A stretch of DNA of 64,000 nt, from positions 72,748,106-72,812,105 of the forward strand of contig OY755243.1 in NCBI GenBank assembly GCA_963576725.1, written 5' to 3'. Numbering within the stretch: the first letter of the stretch is position 1; the number at the start of each line of letters is the position of its first letter. Shown piece after piece: positions 41,132 to 50,640 of the stretch. The notes beneath the pieces were generated by a model. It did no database searches. It saw only the letters and a program-made list of their open reading frames with translations, and was not told the origin of the DNA. The DNA comes from Azorinus chamasolen. Lineage: Eukaryota; Mollusca; Bivalvia; Cardiida; Solecurtidae. The position numbers and the translations under genes are program-made.

Positions 41132-41201
41132 GGTAAACAGAGTAGAGCCTGATCAGACAACTCCTGCAGGAGCCGTCTGATCAAGTGTCTGCTCTGTCTG
41201 C
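41132..41201. repeat. H1 hairpin
   Basis: GTAAACAGAGTAGAGCCTGA faces TGTCTGCTCTGTCTGC around CTCCTGCAGGAG. Confidence 0.75.
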
Positions 41202-41276
41202 TTATGGAATTATATAGCAAATAGTTAAAGTGACAATTGCAATATTTTTACTTTACTTAATACATAATTTTGTATA

Positions 41277-41720
41277 CAGTATCATCCCCTCTACACCGGA
41301 CGTTAAATTTAGTACAGTGAACCCTCATTATACCGGCATTCGTTACAATGGCACCCTCGTTATACCGGCAGTATGCATTGCTAAGTCTTTGAAACAACCA
41401 CTGAATAAGTAGGTGCAATGCCAATAAGACAGGTGATCGCTTAATGCAGAACACAAAAAGTGCAAAAAGCTCCCAAAGGGAGCTTTTTGCACTTCTTGTG
41501 TTCTGCATTAAGCGTTCACCTGTTGGTACTAGTGTAACACTGGCCACATTGTTGATTTCATATTTAAACTCGTTATAACGGGAACCTAGTTACACCAGCA
41601 ACATGTCTGGAAACAAACACCTCTGTTGTAACGAGGGTTCACTGTATAAATATCTGTCTACGAAAGTCATGCAGAAAGCTCCTCTGGTAACTCTTTACCT
41701 TGACAGAGATTCTATATGAT
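41277..41720. mobile_element. P-A MITE carrying a nested P-C MITE
   Basis: The outer left end CAGTATCATCCCCTCTACAC runs to TTAAATTTAGTA; after the insert it resumes TATAAATATCTGTCTACG and half of the core, then is lost. Confidence 0.75.
41315..41644. mobile_element. P-C pogo-like MITE, complete, nested
   Basis: CAGTGAACCCTCATTATACC and ACGAGGGTTCACTG ends, with TA flanks inside the P-A element. The core palindrome GCTTAATGCAGAACACAAAA has the tip GCTCCCAAAGGGAGC. Confidence 0.85.
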
Positions 41721-41727
41721 GCTTTGT

Positions 41728-41965
41728 CAAGAAAATATGTCCAGATCAGACGACTCCTCTTGGAGCCGTCTAATCAGGGTCTGCACCGTTTGCTTATACA
41801 TGTACATGTACGTAGAATTAAGTAGATCTGGTTCTAGCTTCTGTTATTACAAACAAAAACACCCTGTGTTCATATACATGTATGATATTATAACAATTCA
41901 GTTAATAAATATTCAAGATATGGTTATTTCTTACATGAATATGAATATTCGATTTCTTGTTTGCT
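41728..41965. mobile_element. H1 MITE, partial
   Basis: GTCCAGATCAGACGACTCCT with right arm GTCTAATCAGGGTCTGCACC, then the H1 body to TTACATGAATATGAATATTC. Both TTAA ends are unclear. Confidence 0.6.
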
Positions 41966-42018
41966 TACCTATATGCATACCTGTATATATCATACATGTA
42001 TATACATACATGTATGTA

Positions 42019-42213
42019 CAGTAGAACCTGTCTTAAGCGACCTTATATTGATTGAACACAGTAATCTTAAAAAACAGGTGGTTGCTTAATGCAGATCAAA
42101 AGTAATGCAGAAAGGAGCTTTCTTTATTACTTTTGATCTGAATCAAGGTACCACCTGCCTTAGAGACCCATAATTAGACATATATTTAATGGTCTCTTAA
42201 GACAGTTCTACTG
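42019..42213. mobile_element. P-B pogo-like MITE, complete
   Basis: CAGTAGAACCTGTCTTAAGC and CTCTTAAGACAGTTCTACTG with TA flanks. The core arms CAGATCAAAAGTAATGCAG are nearly matched. Confidence 0.85.
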
Positions 42214-42234
42214 TATATGTCATACAGACGACTA

Positions 42235-42370
42235 ATTCCACGATGTGTTCCACTTTCCCCACTTTTTTTAATTGGTAAAGTGGTTTGTTCTCACTTTCCC
42301 CACATTTCTAAATCCACACCTATTAGGGTAATTGGGTCCAATTAGCAAGTGTTGCAAAATGAAACCTTAC
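42235..42370. repeat. Inverted repeat partner of 48590
   Basis: CACATTTCTAAATCCAC, GGGTAATTGGGTCCAATTAG and TGTTGCAAAATGAAACCTTA recur in the opposite orientation at 48590-48705. Confidence 0.75.
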
Positions 42371-42391
42371 CTGTATAAAACATTAAAGGTA

Positions 42392-43276
42392 GCCTCCCAA
42401 ACATAATGCTTAAATTTTCATTATTTTCACTATTAAATAATAGATAGATGTATTTATTTATTTCAATATGTGCAAGTAACATGGTTACAATAGCAATACA
42501 CTGAAAAAAGATTAAATATCAACAGTGTGATAATTAAAGCAATGTGTAGAGTAACAATAGACTAATTGGTGTTAATGAAAGTTTAAAGGTGCTTCACGAA
42601 TTTTGTCTTATTTTTATCAGATTGTGGAGTGTGAAGATGAAAATTTATTACTTTAAAATTTAAGAAAATTAGGAAAACACAACGACCCCTTTGAAGTAAA
42701 ATGAATAGTTAATAGACAAAGTAAAAATTATTAAATTTATTACACAAATTAGAAAATTATCATTGTACTTTGTGGTGTGCGGTGGTCTAGTAGACTATAA
42801 ATGGGTACCTTTTTATTTTCATAATTCCTTAATCATTCCGTTACAAAACTCAGACTCTGAAAATGCAGATCACGAAAATGCAATATACATGTACTAAGAG
42901 AATTGATATAGTATTTTACCGGAGTTATTAAGGAAACTAATATGACAATTTACTGATTTGTGAAATAAAATGAATAGTGTTCTGAAATTGTTATATTATA
43001 ATTATTCAGTTTATAATAAATAACCCACATTTATATTAACCCTTTACTCCATAACTATGCCTTTCTACACCTTTACAAACACAGAAGACCAAGATCATAA
43101 TATTATGGTTCCTGTTGGAACCGTCTGATCAGGACCTGGTCCGTTCTGCTCGCTTTCGAAAAACAAATATAAATATACAAGTCTATAATTATCAGTATCA
43201 CTTATTATTTAATTATTCATTGAGTAAAGGGTTAAATGACATTGAACTCTAACTTGATCAAATGGGAGGCTGCATC
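42392..43276. mobile_element. Possible element with GTAGCCTCCCA ends
   Basis: GTAGCCTCCCAAAC on the left faces AATGGGAGGCTGC on the right, with AT-rich sequence and one H1 element between. No target duplication proven. Confidence 0.3.
43036..43235. mobile_element. H1 MITE, complete
   Basis: TTAACCCTTTACTCCATAAC to GAGTAAAGGGTTAA. The hairpin is imperfect, with a TATTATGG insertion in the left arm. Confidence 0.75.
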
Positions 43277-43420
43277 TTCAAGTTTCAAGTTTATTCAGTA
43301 TGAAGCATAAGTCCTGCTCATGCAGGCAACATTAGCAACATGATATAATTTCAAATAAATGTAGTCACGTGATAGCTAGTTAACACATAAATAAGAAGAA
43401 AACCGGAATACGGCTTTTAC
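43270..43420 (-). mobile_element. Possible LINE 3' tail
   Basis: On the minus strand ACTGAATAAACTTGAAACTT ends a block with a GCATGAGCAGGAC stem-loop. It resembles LINE tails elsewhere in the window. Confidence 0.4.
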
Positions 43421-43697
43421 ATAAACTAATTACTAACAACTATGTGATCGAATAATTAAAAAGAGAAAGGTTTGATTAAACAGCAAAAATATCTTTTCAA
43501 TTGCAAGCAAGAAAAATATGAAAGGTATAATCCAGGCTAAGTCATATAAAACAAGTCCAAAGTATGTATTCGTAAAATATGACTCATTGACTGTATTACT
43601 AGCTTATTTCACAAACCCACCAATTCCCTCCAAAGAAACGAAAAATGGAGTAGAATGTGAGGTAAGTGTATTTTCTAACTATCCAGCATACAACATA

Positions 43698-43924
43698 TTA
43701 ACCCTTTCCCTCATACAAACGTCTTTTCCACATATTTCCAGAGTAAACCTAGATCAGACGGTCTCTGTAATAGTCGTATGAACTAGGTCTGCTACGTTTT
43801 CTTATAAAGGTTACGTCTGATTCTACAAGTTCTGTCCATGACAAAACTTCCCCTTAAAAATGAATATTCATATTCATGAAACTGACTAATCTGTGCATAA
43901 ATGTTCATTTGGGAAAGGGTTAAG
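43698..43924. mobile_element. H1 MITE, complete
   Basis: TTAACCCTTTCCCTCATACA to TTTGGGAAAGGGTTAA. The hairpin is heavily decayed. Confidence 0.75.
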
Positions 43925-44044
43925 TCAGAGATTAGGAAGACAAACGTACATCTACAGACATACATTAAAACTGATACATACATATAGGTTCAGCTACAGT
44001 CATTCTGTTAACCTTTATTCCGCTAATCGCGACTTCAGTCGCAC

Positions 44045-44118
44045 TTGCAAGTACATGTAGCTTGGGTCCAGATGATACGTCGAATAACTCTACGTTTCAT
44101 ATGGTTCCAAGATGACTG
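44045..44118. repeat. H3 hairpin, degenerate
   Basis: GTAGCTTGGGTCCAGATGAT faces TTTCATATGGTTCCAAGATG around GTCGAATAACTCTAC. Confidence 0.55.
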
Positions 44119-44469
44119 ATACCCGGTCAAAAATATATCTAAAGCACGTGTCATACCGTAAAGGATCACTGAAACGATGTCCGGTACTTTGATAATTGTT
44201 GCACAAGTTGGATGTGCTCCCCGTGCTGTCTGCTGTACAGATGACAGCAGGGCAATGAAATAACCCGATACAATTCGAACGTGAATTACAGTGGGATTAC
44301 CAGGTATCACTACAAGTAAGGGTAAGTAGCCTTTAGTCTCTATTAAGTTTGGCCTGACTGTTCCGTATGCGTACAATTAACAACTTAGCATCTAAGTAAG
44401 CAATTGCAAATAGTGTCAAACATCCATACAAATATATGTATATTTTCATGTACATATCTTAATGTCAAC

Positions 44470-47400
44470 CAAAGATTCGTTCTCAGCAAGCTAAGGGATA
44501 AACACTGAGCAGTAATGAACATAACGAATAAGATTAACATAACACTATTTACAATACATATTTTGCGGAATGGTTGATATATATCATATCAACATAATCC
44601 ATAAAACGTCATATAATGTATAATAGCAAATACTTATTACTTAACTGATACAAGTATCTTTCTAAGGAAACATACCAGGCTTTTCATCGTAGACACACTA
44701 TCTGTAGTGAACAATTGCTTAAATTTTAACATATTTGGGTGTATGTAATAGTACCGCGAAATCGCCTGGTTCCTGTAAATTTTAAATTCTGGGCATATAA
44801 AAAGATAGTGAAACTCGTCTCCGATATCATTACAAGTAAGACATTTCCTTTCATTAACCGGGACACCTCTCCATCTACCTGTTTCGATCGGGAACCTGTG
44901 GTTTCTTGTCATAAACGCCATCATAGTTTTACATAAATACTGAGGTAATAATTTGACATATGTACTCTGTTTAAAATCTGTTTTCACTAACTTATAAATA
45001 TTTGTGCTCGAAGTATTTTCAATTTCGGCTTTCCATTTTTGTATAAAGTTATCTTTAAAACGTTGCTGAGAGGATTTCACTAGCCATTCCTTGCTTACAA
45101 AACATTGTGAATACCAAATACCCGAGAACACCGATTTACATAAAATGTCTTTAATATTTCGTAGCCATGCCAGATCAATTTGTTTAGATTCCTGGAGTCC
45201 GTATATAAGTTTATACATACTTGCCGACAATTTTGGGACTTCGTTATGCCAAATGTTCTCTACTAGACCGGCCCAATAAGCAACCATTCTACTTTTTATG
45301 TCTATACTAATGGGATACGTCCCGGTTTCACCATATATCATATAAGAAGGAGTCGATTTCTTTAATCTGAAAATATACTTGAGGAATCTCAATTGAACTC
45401 TTTCTATTACATCATTATTTCCACCACCCCATATTTCACATCCATACATTAAAATTGGTTTTACAGTTTTATCAAACAAGTCTAGCTGCAGATCAAATGG
45501 AAGAGATAGTGAATTAATTTTTCGCAGCAGAGCAAACATCGCTTTATTGGCTTGTTCAGCTAAAGTTTTCTTTGCTTTATTAAAGGATCCACTTCGTGTT
45601 AAATAAATGCCTAAGTATTTATAATCATCGATGATGTCTAAAGTGTCACTACCTAGTCTGAAACTGAACCGCTTTGACTTTCGACCTTTACTAAAGATAA
45701 CTATTTTCGTCTTCTCTGCGTTAACAGATAGTTTCCATTTTTTACAATAAATATCAAAATTATCTAATGCTTTTTGCAGATCTTTTTCGTCGTCACTAAA
45801 AATAACAGTATCATCGGCGTATAGCAATATATACAATTTAAGGTAAACATTTATATCATCAGTAACAACATCTGTCTGTATTCCCTTCACATGACTATCC
45901 AAATAACCCTCCAGGTCATTTAAAAAGATGCTGAATAAAAACGGAGACAAATTTTCACCCTGCCTAACACCGTTAGCACAGTCAAATAATGGAGAGCGAC
46001 CTTCTCTTGTAGTGACCTGGGATTTAATATTCCTATACATATTTCGGATGACTTTAAAACATTTTCCATCGATACCTTCCTTTAGCAGTTTGGTCCAAAG
46101 ACCGACTCTCCATACTGAATCAAAGGCCTGTTTAAAATCTACAAAACAACAGAAAAACTTCCTTTTGCTTTCTTGTACCATGTCGATAAGACTTTTCAAT
46201 ATGAAGATATTGTCCGTTGTCGAATGTCCTTTTCTAAACCCAGCCTGTACAGGCTTTATTACGTCATATTTGTCTGCATATATTTTAAGTCTATTATTAA
46301 TCACGCATGTAAATAATTTGCCAAAGCAGCTTAAAAGAGAAATAGGGCGATAATTTTCTGGTGATTTGGGATCACCTTTACTTTTATAAATTGGCTTAAT
46401 TATACCGGTGGTCCAGCTTTGAGGTATTATCCCTTCATTCAATACTATATTAAACAATTTCTTGTATACTGGGATCATCACCGTAGCAGACTGTTTCAGA
46501 TGCTCGTTTAGAATATTATCAAGTCCAGGCGATTTACTATTTTTTAAACTTCTTATAGCTTTCATGATTTCCTCTTCACTTATTGGTCTATTTATTTCTG
46601 CATTTAGCTCTTCATTTATTGATCTATCTATTTCTGCATTTGGCTCTCCGTTATTAATTATCACCTCATTTTCATTGTCTAAAGTACGTTCATTTACGTT
46701 TTTAAAATGTTCATATAAATCATTCAGGTTTGCCGCAATGTCCGTGTTATTTGAGCCTGAATTTATAATTTGCCAATATTTCTTTGGATCAGCATTTTTC
46801 AATTTCTTTAACCTTACTATTTTGTTGTCTTTGTATTTTTGCGATGCTATTTTAAGGGTCATTTTATATTGTTTACTTACATCTTTTAGCATTTGTTTGT
46901 TGTATTCTGATTTGCACTTATTATATGTTCTCCTTGTTTTATGATAAATGTTTCTCATATTATGACAAGACCGATCAAACCATACTTTTATATGATTACT
47001 ACCAGTAGACTGTCGGGTTCTAGTCACAGTTCCAAATGTCTCTAATGCCGTCTTCTCAAACAATGTAGCGATATCAGTGACAATGTCATCGAGTTCGCTG
47101 TTATCAAATGTATTGTTATCTATTATATTATCTACTTTTGTTTCTATTTCTGCCACTTTCACTAAATCAATGTTTTCACAGAAAAGGGTTTCATTATTTC
47201 TATCCCAGAGTCTGGTTTCCGTAGCTATGTCGGTATCCGCAAAATCATCGCGTTTAATAACAGAGTGTGTTTTTAGCGAAATTGCAACTGGACAATGTAC
47301 ATCTGAAAATAAACTACAAAAATCATCAACTTCTAAACTTACCAATATCCCAAAAAGATGAGATGATGATAGAAAATAATCAACTGTACTAGCATTCCTA

Positions 47401-47885
47401 CACGTAAGGTTTGGATTGGTCAAATCTGGATCCAACCTACCATTCAATACAAAAAGATTGTTATTTTTACAAAAATCTACCAGCTGATACCCATAACCAT
47501 TTAAACCTATATCTTTTGATTTTCTTTCAAGCGGTACACTGTATCTCTCAAAATTTTCAAAAATCACCATATCTTCTTTTTCTATTTCGCATAAATCGAA
47601 GTGTTCGGATATATACCCATAAAGTTTAACATAATCTCTGAGGGATTTACATCTTGCATTAAAGTCACCAAACAGTAATATATTTTTCGTATCTTGACTA
47701 AAACACGTCAATTCATTATGAATTTCCTGAAATGGGTCATCATGTGCATATTTCGAGCCAGACGGTGGAATATAAACAACACCACATACAACATCTTCCG
47801 TATCTGCATACTGCGTAATATCAATGTCACCGGTATAGTGAAAACAGTGAAAATTTAATGGCATTTCGAAAGGAATGTTGACCTA
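44470..47885 (-). mobile_element. 5'-truncated LINE, ORF intact
   Basis: A non-LTR retrotransposon read right to left. The left part of its endonuclease domain is missing, which is the normal result of incomplete reverse transcription. The RT and C-terminal region are uninterrupted. The 3' untranslated region occupies about 44470-44636; no poly-A or simple tail was pinned down. Confidence 0.85.
44637..47864 (-). CDS. LINE endonuclease-RT polyprotein, N-terminus truncated
   Basis: 1075 codons with no stop. The start ATG is only the first Met after truncation; a stop lies seven codons upstream, and about 75-100 residues of the endonuclease are probably missing. Visible: VVYIPPSGS, FGDFNARC (G66-N69) and SDVHCPVAI of the APE endonuclease; then RT motifs SPGLDNILNEHLK, NYRPISLLSCFGKLF, VDFKQAFDSVW, GVRQGENLSPFLFSIFLNDL, and YADD at 682-685. 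The C-terminus has CLTCNDIGDEFHYLFICP, a Cys/His cluster. It differs from the 5005 LINE (YADD against FADD, different thumb), so it is a separate family. An open frame implies recent insertion, but the copy cannot mobilise itself without its N-terminus. Confidence 0.85.
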   Translation of the reverse strand: MPLNFHCFHYTGDIDITQYADTEDVVCGVVYIPPSGSKYAHDDPFQEIHNELTCFSQDTKNILLFGDFNARCKSLRDYVKLYGYISEHFDLCEIEKEDMVIFENFERYSVPLERKSKDIGLNGYGYQLVDFCKNNNLFVLNGRLDPDLTNPNLTCRNASTVDYFLSSSHLFGILVSLEVDDFCSLFSDVHCPVAISLKTHSVIKRDDFADTDIATETRLWDRNNETLFCENIDLVKVAEIETKVDNIIDNNTFDNSELDDIVTDIATLFEKTALETFGTVTRTRQSTGSNHIKVWFDRSCHNMRNIYHKTRRTYNKCKSEYNKQMLKDVSKQYKMTLKIASQKYKDNKIVRLKKLKNADPKKYWQIINSGSNNTDIAANLNDLYEHFKNVNERTLDNENEVIINNGEPNAEIDRSINEELNAEINRPISEEEIMKAIRSLKNSKSPGLDNILNEHLKQSATVMIPVYKKLFNIVLNEGIIPQSWTTGIIKPIYKSKGDPKSPENYRPISLLSCFGKLFTCVINNRLKIYADKYDVIKPVQAGFRKGHSTTDNIFILKSLIDMVQESKRKFFCCFVDFKQAFDSVWRVGLWTKLLKEGIDGKCFKVIRNMYRNIKSQVTTREGRSPLFDCANGVRQGENLSPFLFSIFLNDLEGYLDSHVKGIQTDVVTDDINVYLKLYILLYADDTVIFSDDEKDLQKALDNFDIYCKKWKLSVNAEKTKIVIFSKGRKSKRFSFRLGSDTLDIIDDYKYLGIYLTRSGSFNKAKKTLAEQANKAMFALLRKINSLSLPFDLQLDLFDKTVKPILMYGCEIWGGGNNDVIERVQLRFLKYIFRLKKSTPSYMIYGETGTYPISIDIKSRMVAYWAGLVENIWHNEVPKLSASMYKLIYGLQESKQIDLAWLRNIKDILCKSVFSGIWYSQCFVSKEWLVKSSQQRFKDNFIQKWKAEIENTSSTNIYKLVKTDFKQSTYVKLLPQYLCKTMMAFMTRNHRFPIETGRWRGVPVNERKCLTCNDIGDEFHYLFICPEFKIYRNQAISRYYYIHPNMLKFKQLFTTDSVSTMKSLVCFLRKILVSVK

Positions 47886-48068
47886 TTAACCCCATGCTGT
47901 GTATTTTGGGAGCTAACTGATGTGTGTACAAACTGACAATGTTTATAGAAAAACATATAATACATTCATGAGCATGAGATCAGACATGGAAAAATAATAA
48001 CAATACTATTTCCTGAAAGGTCTTAAGATAATAGGCAAATAGCAGGTTGCACAAAGTATTAGGTGGTT

Positions 48069-48157
48069 TAACCCTTTCCCTGTTCTGTATTTAGTCCAAA
48101 TTTCAATTTTCAATACCTACTGAATATTTATTAACAAAATTGTTTTAAAGAAATATG
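48069..48157. mobile_element. H1 MITE, left part
   Basis: TTTAACCCTTTCCCTGTTCTG to AAAGAAATATGGAAGGTA. The rest is interrupted by a LINE tail. Confidence 0.7.
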
Positions 48158-48300
48158 GAAGGTACAATACAATACAATACAATATCTTTATTTCCTCCTT
48201 CATAGGAGATTTGCATTGATTACAATCAATGTTTAGTACATGTATTAACAATTCAACATTGTAAATAAAAGTTGAACAAGATTAAACTATTTAACATGCA
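48158..48300 (-). mobile_element. LINE 3' end with (ATTGT)n tail
   Basis: On the minus strand CTCCTATGAAGGAGGAAATA plus AAG is followed by (ATTGT)n. The small hairpin plus AAATAAAG plus short tandem tail matches the end at 52250-52291. The body to about 48545 may belong to it. Confidence 0.65.
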
Positions 48301-48589
48301 TGTAGATGCAGCTATGTACAGTCTGTTGACTCTGTTCCATACGGGGTTACTTTATCCTGAGCTTGCAAAACACATGTATAAGTATTGTCCGCCCACTGTT
48401 TACCCTATGATTCTAAAAGTTAAAATCATGGCCGTTAATATGTTTAAAACGCATATATGCAGACAACATAGATCATGGACAGCCGACGTCTACAACAGAC
48501 TCGTAGAACGAAATTATGCAGAATGCATTTCCTACATGTACACGTGTTAAGCAAACTAAGGGTTAAGTAATGTAATGTATACATTATAT

Positions 48590-48705
48590 ACAGGTAATGC
48601 CTCATTTTGCAGCACTTGCAAATTGGACCCAATTACCCTAATATTTGTGAATTTAGAAATGTGAGGAAAGTGAAATAAAACAATTCCACAGTGTATGGTG
48701 ACAAA
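48590..48705. repeat. Inverted repeat partner of 42235
   Basis: CTCATTTTGCAGCACTTGCA, ATTGGACCCAATTACCCTAA and GAATTTAGAAATGTGAGG match the complement of 42235-42370. Confidence 0.75.
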
Positions 48706-48751
48706 CATTTAGCGGTGCATACCCTGGTTGTCAGCATTATTTTTATCTAAC

Positions 48752-49012
48752 CTTTTGCCGAACTGGGTGTCAACCGATTGGCATTTACGAAGTTTTTATC
48801 CAAGTCAGACAACAGCAATGTGTCTTTTTTTCTTGTTGTCTGATTTGGATCAATACTGATCATATTTGCAAATAGTTTGGATCCAGTTGATCGAGACGTC
48901 TCACCAGAGTCCAGACCGTTTGATTCTGTGTCATGTTTTTGTAGCAAAATTGAAAAAGAAATCAAACATAAAAATTGAGATAGAGGGCAATACATGACAG
49001 CGAGCGAGTTAA
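48752..49012. mobile_element. H3 MITE
   Basis: TAACCTTTTGCCGAACTGG left end; damaged hairpin at 48861-48933 (GCAAATAGTTTGGATCCAG, GAGTCCAGACCGTTTG); right end GACAGCGAGCGAGTTAA shared with the next element. Confidence 0.6.
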
Positions 49013-49238
49013 ACCCCTTTACAGATGCGGTTTTTAAACCCTTTTGTAAACAGAGTAGACCAAAATCAGACGGATCCAATCGAAACCGGCTGATCAGTGT
49101 GCTCTGTTTGCTTATGTTATACAGATATGATGTCTAAACAAAAACTCCTGTGTTCATATGACATTATAAAAAATCAGGTGATAAATAAGATCTATTCGTT
49201 ATGTAATTATTTCTAACAATCAGTCGGTAAAGGGTTAA
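49009..49238. mobile_element. H1 MITE, complete
   Basis: TTAAACCCCTTTACAGATGC to CAGTCGGTAAAGGGTTAA. The hairpin is CAGACGGATCC with altered tip. Confidence 0.75.
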
Positions 49239-49339
49239 ACAATTGTTTCAATAAATTGTATACACAACAAAAACACGCGCACAACAAAACACTCGCTGTA
49301 AACAGGATTCCTCTTACGCGTCTAACTAAATTCCATGTA

Positions 49340-49545
49340 CAGTAGGACGCATCTAACCCGGAGTTCTAGAAGGGACAAATTTAAATACTCTTAGATGGGT
49401 GACTGCTTAATGCAGGATGAAAGTCACGCAAACACCGCATGTAGATGAGCTTTCTGCATGTCTGTCATCCTGCGTTAAACTGCCACCTGTCTCCAGTGCC
49501 GATATTTATACTAAATTAAACGTCCGGTTTAGGTAGGATTTACTG
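49340..49545. mobile_element. P-A pogo-like MITE
   Basis: CAGTAGGACGCATCTAACCC and CGGTTTAGGTAGGATTTACTG. Core GCTTAATGCAGGATGAAAG with a decayed tip. Confidence 0.75.
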
Positions 49546-49614
49546 TCCTTAATTGGCAATTATATTCTGTCTTTGTCCTTGATTCTTTTTATACCACACA
49601 ATACATGTCCAATA

Positions 49615-50057
49615 CAGTAGAACATGTCTTAAGCGACCACTCATTTACTGAACACATGAGCTTTAAAAACAGGTGGTTGCTTAATGCGGGGAAAAAGTAG
49701 TTGCAATAGGAGCTTTCTGTATTACTTTCAACCTGCATTAAGCTACCGCCTGTCTTAAATATCCAGATTTAGACCTATTTTTAATGATCGCTTAACCCAT
49801 TACCTCATAGGCTATATTTAGATCCAACCACTTTGAATAAATCTACCGAAAAGGAGCATTAACTAGAAAAAAGGAAAATTTTAGAATTGTTTAGTTTGAA
49901 ACCATTGTGATAAATAGAGCATTTGCTCCTATAGGAGCAAATGCTCTATTTATCACAATGGTTTCAGTTTATTTCAGTTTATTTCGAAACAAAGTGACTT
50001 TTACAGAGTCGTCAAAAGTCGTCAATATGAGGGAATGGCTTAAGACAGATTATACTG
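49615..50057. mobile_element. P-B MITE split by an H4 element
   Basis: CAGTAGAACATGTCTTAAGC to AATGATCGC before the insertion, then TTAAGACAGATTATACTG after it. The core hairpin is at about 49676-49745. Confidence 0.8.
49792..50043. mobile_element. H4 MITE nested in P-B
   Basis: TTAACCCATTACCTCATAGG to GAGGGAATGGCTTAA. TTAA is duplicated exactly at a TTAA present in intact P-B terminal repeats. A 14-bp duplication (TTTATTTCAGTTTATTTC) lies near the right side of the palindrome. Confidence 0.9.
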
Positions 50058-50161
50058 CAATTACAGTAAATTATTTCTGAATTGAATACAATACACGGCG
50101 ACAAACTTTTGTTGGAGTAATGTCTGGGTTTTATCGGTTTATCCTTAGCCGAACTGGATGT

Positions 50162-50410
50162 CAATTTACCCCTCATATAATATAAGCGGCTTTTCATGCA
50201 TTTGCAAACAGAGTAGACCCAGATAAGACGGGTCTGATAGGATCTATAGTTTGCTTTTAACACACTTTAGCAATATACATGTAGATATGATTCTACAGAT
50301 TTTGTTAAAGCGAAACAAAATTCTGGAAAGTTCACATTATAAACATCCAACTAATGAAGATTCATGATGTCATTATTTCTTAAATTAATATTGAATAGGG
50401 GGAGAGTTAT
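50162..50410. mobile_element. H1 MITE
   Basis: ATTTACCCCTCATATAATAT to GAATAGGGGGAGAGTTA. The hairpin is damaged; the body CATGATGTCATTATTTCTTA is clear. Confidence 0.65.
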
Positions 50411-50640
50411 TGGCATTTGCAAACAGTTTCGATCCAAATCAGAAACCGTGGAAGCCAAGAGTCAAGCTTCGTGATACCCAGGTTATAATTTTTTTCAAAC
50501 TAAGATCGAGCAGTGATTTCTATGGTGGCGTATTTCTGCCACCACATAACTACATAATCTTCGCGAACAGATTTGTGTTAATATTTCACAAGATTAAAGA
50601 TTTAGCCTGCACGAATTTATTCTGTAGCAGTGATTACGAT
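50411..50640. other. H3 fragment and unique sequence
   Basis: GCAAACAGTTTCGATCCAAA is one H3 arm; the rest is unrecognised. Confidence 0.4.

Noticed and set aside
44035..44376. 113-codon minus-strand frame
   Set aside because: Overlaps a degenerate H3 hairpin; no domain and no splice-site support.
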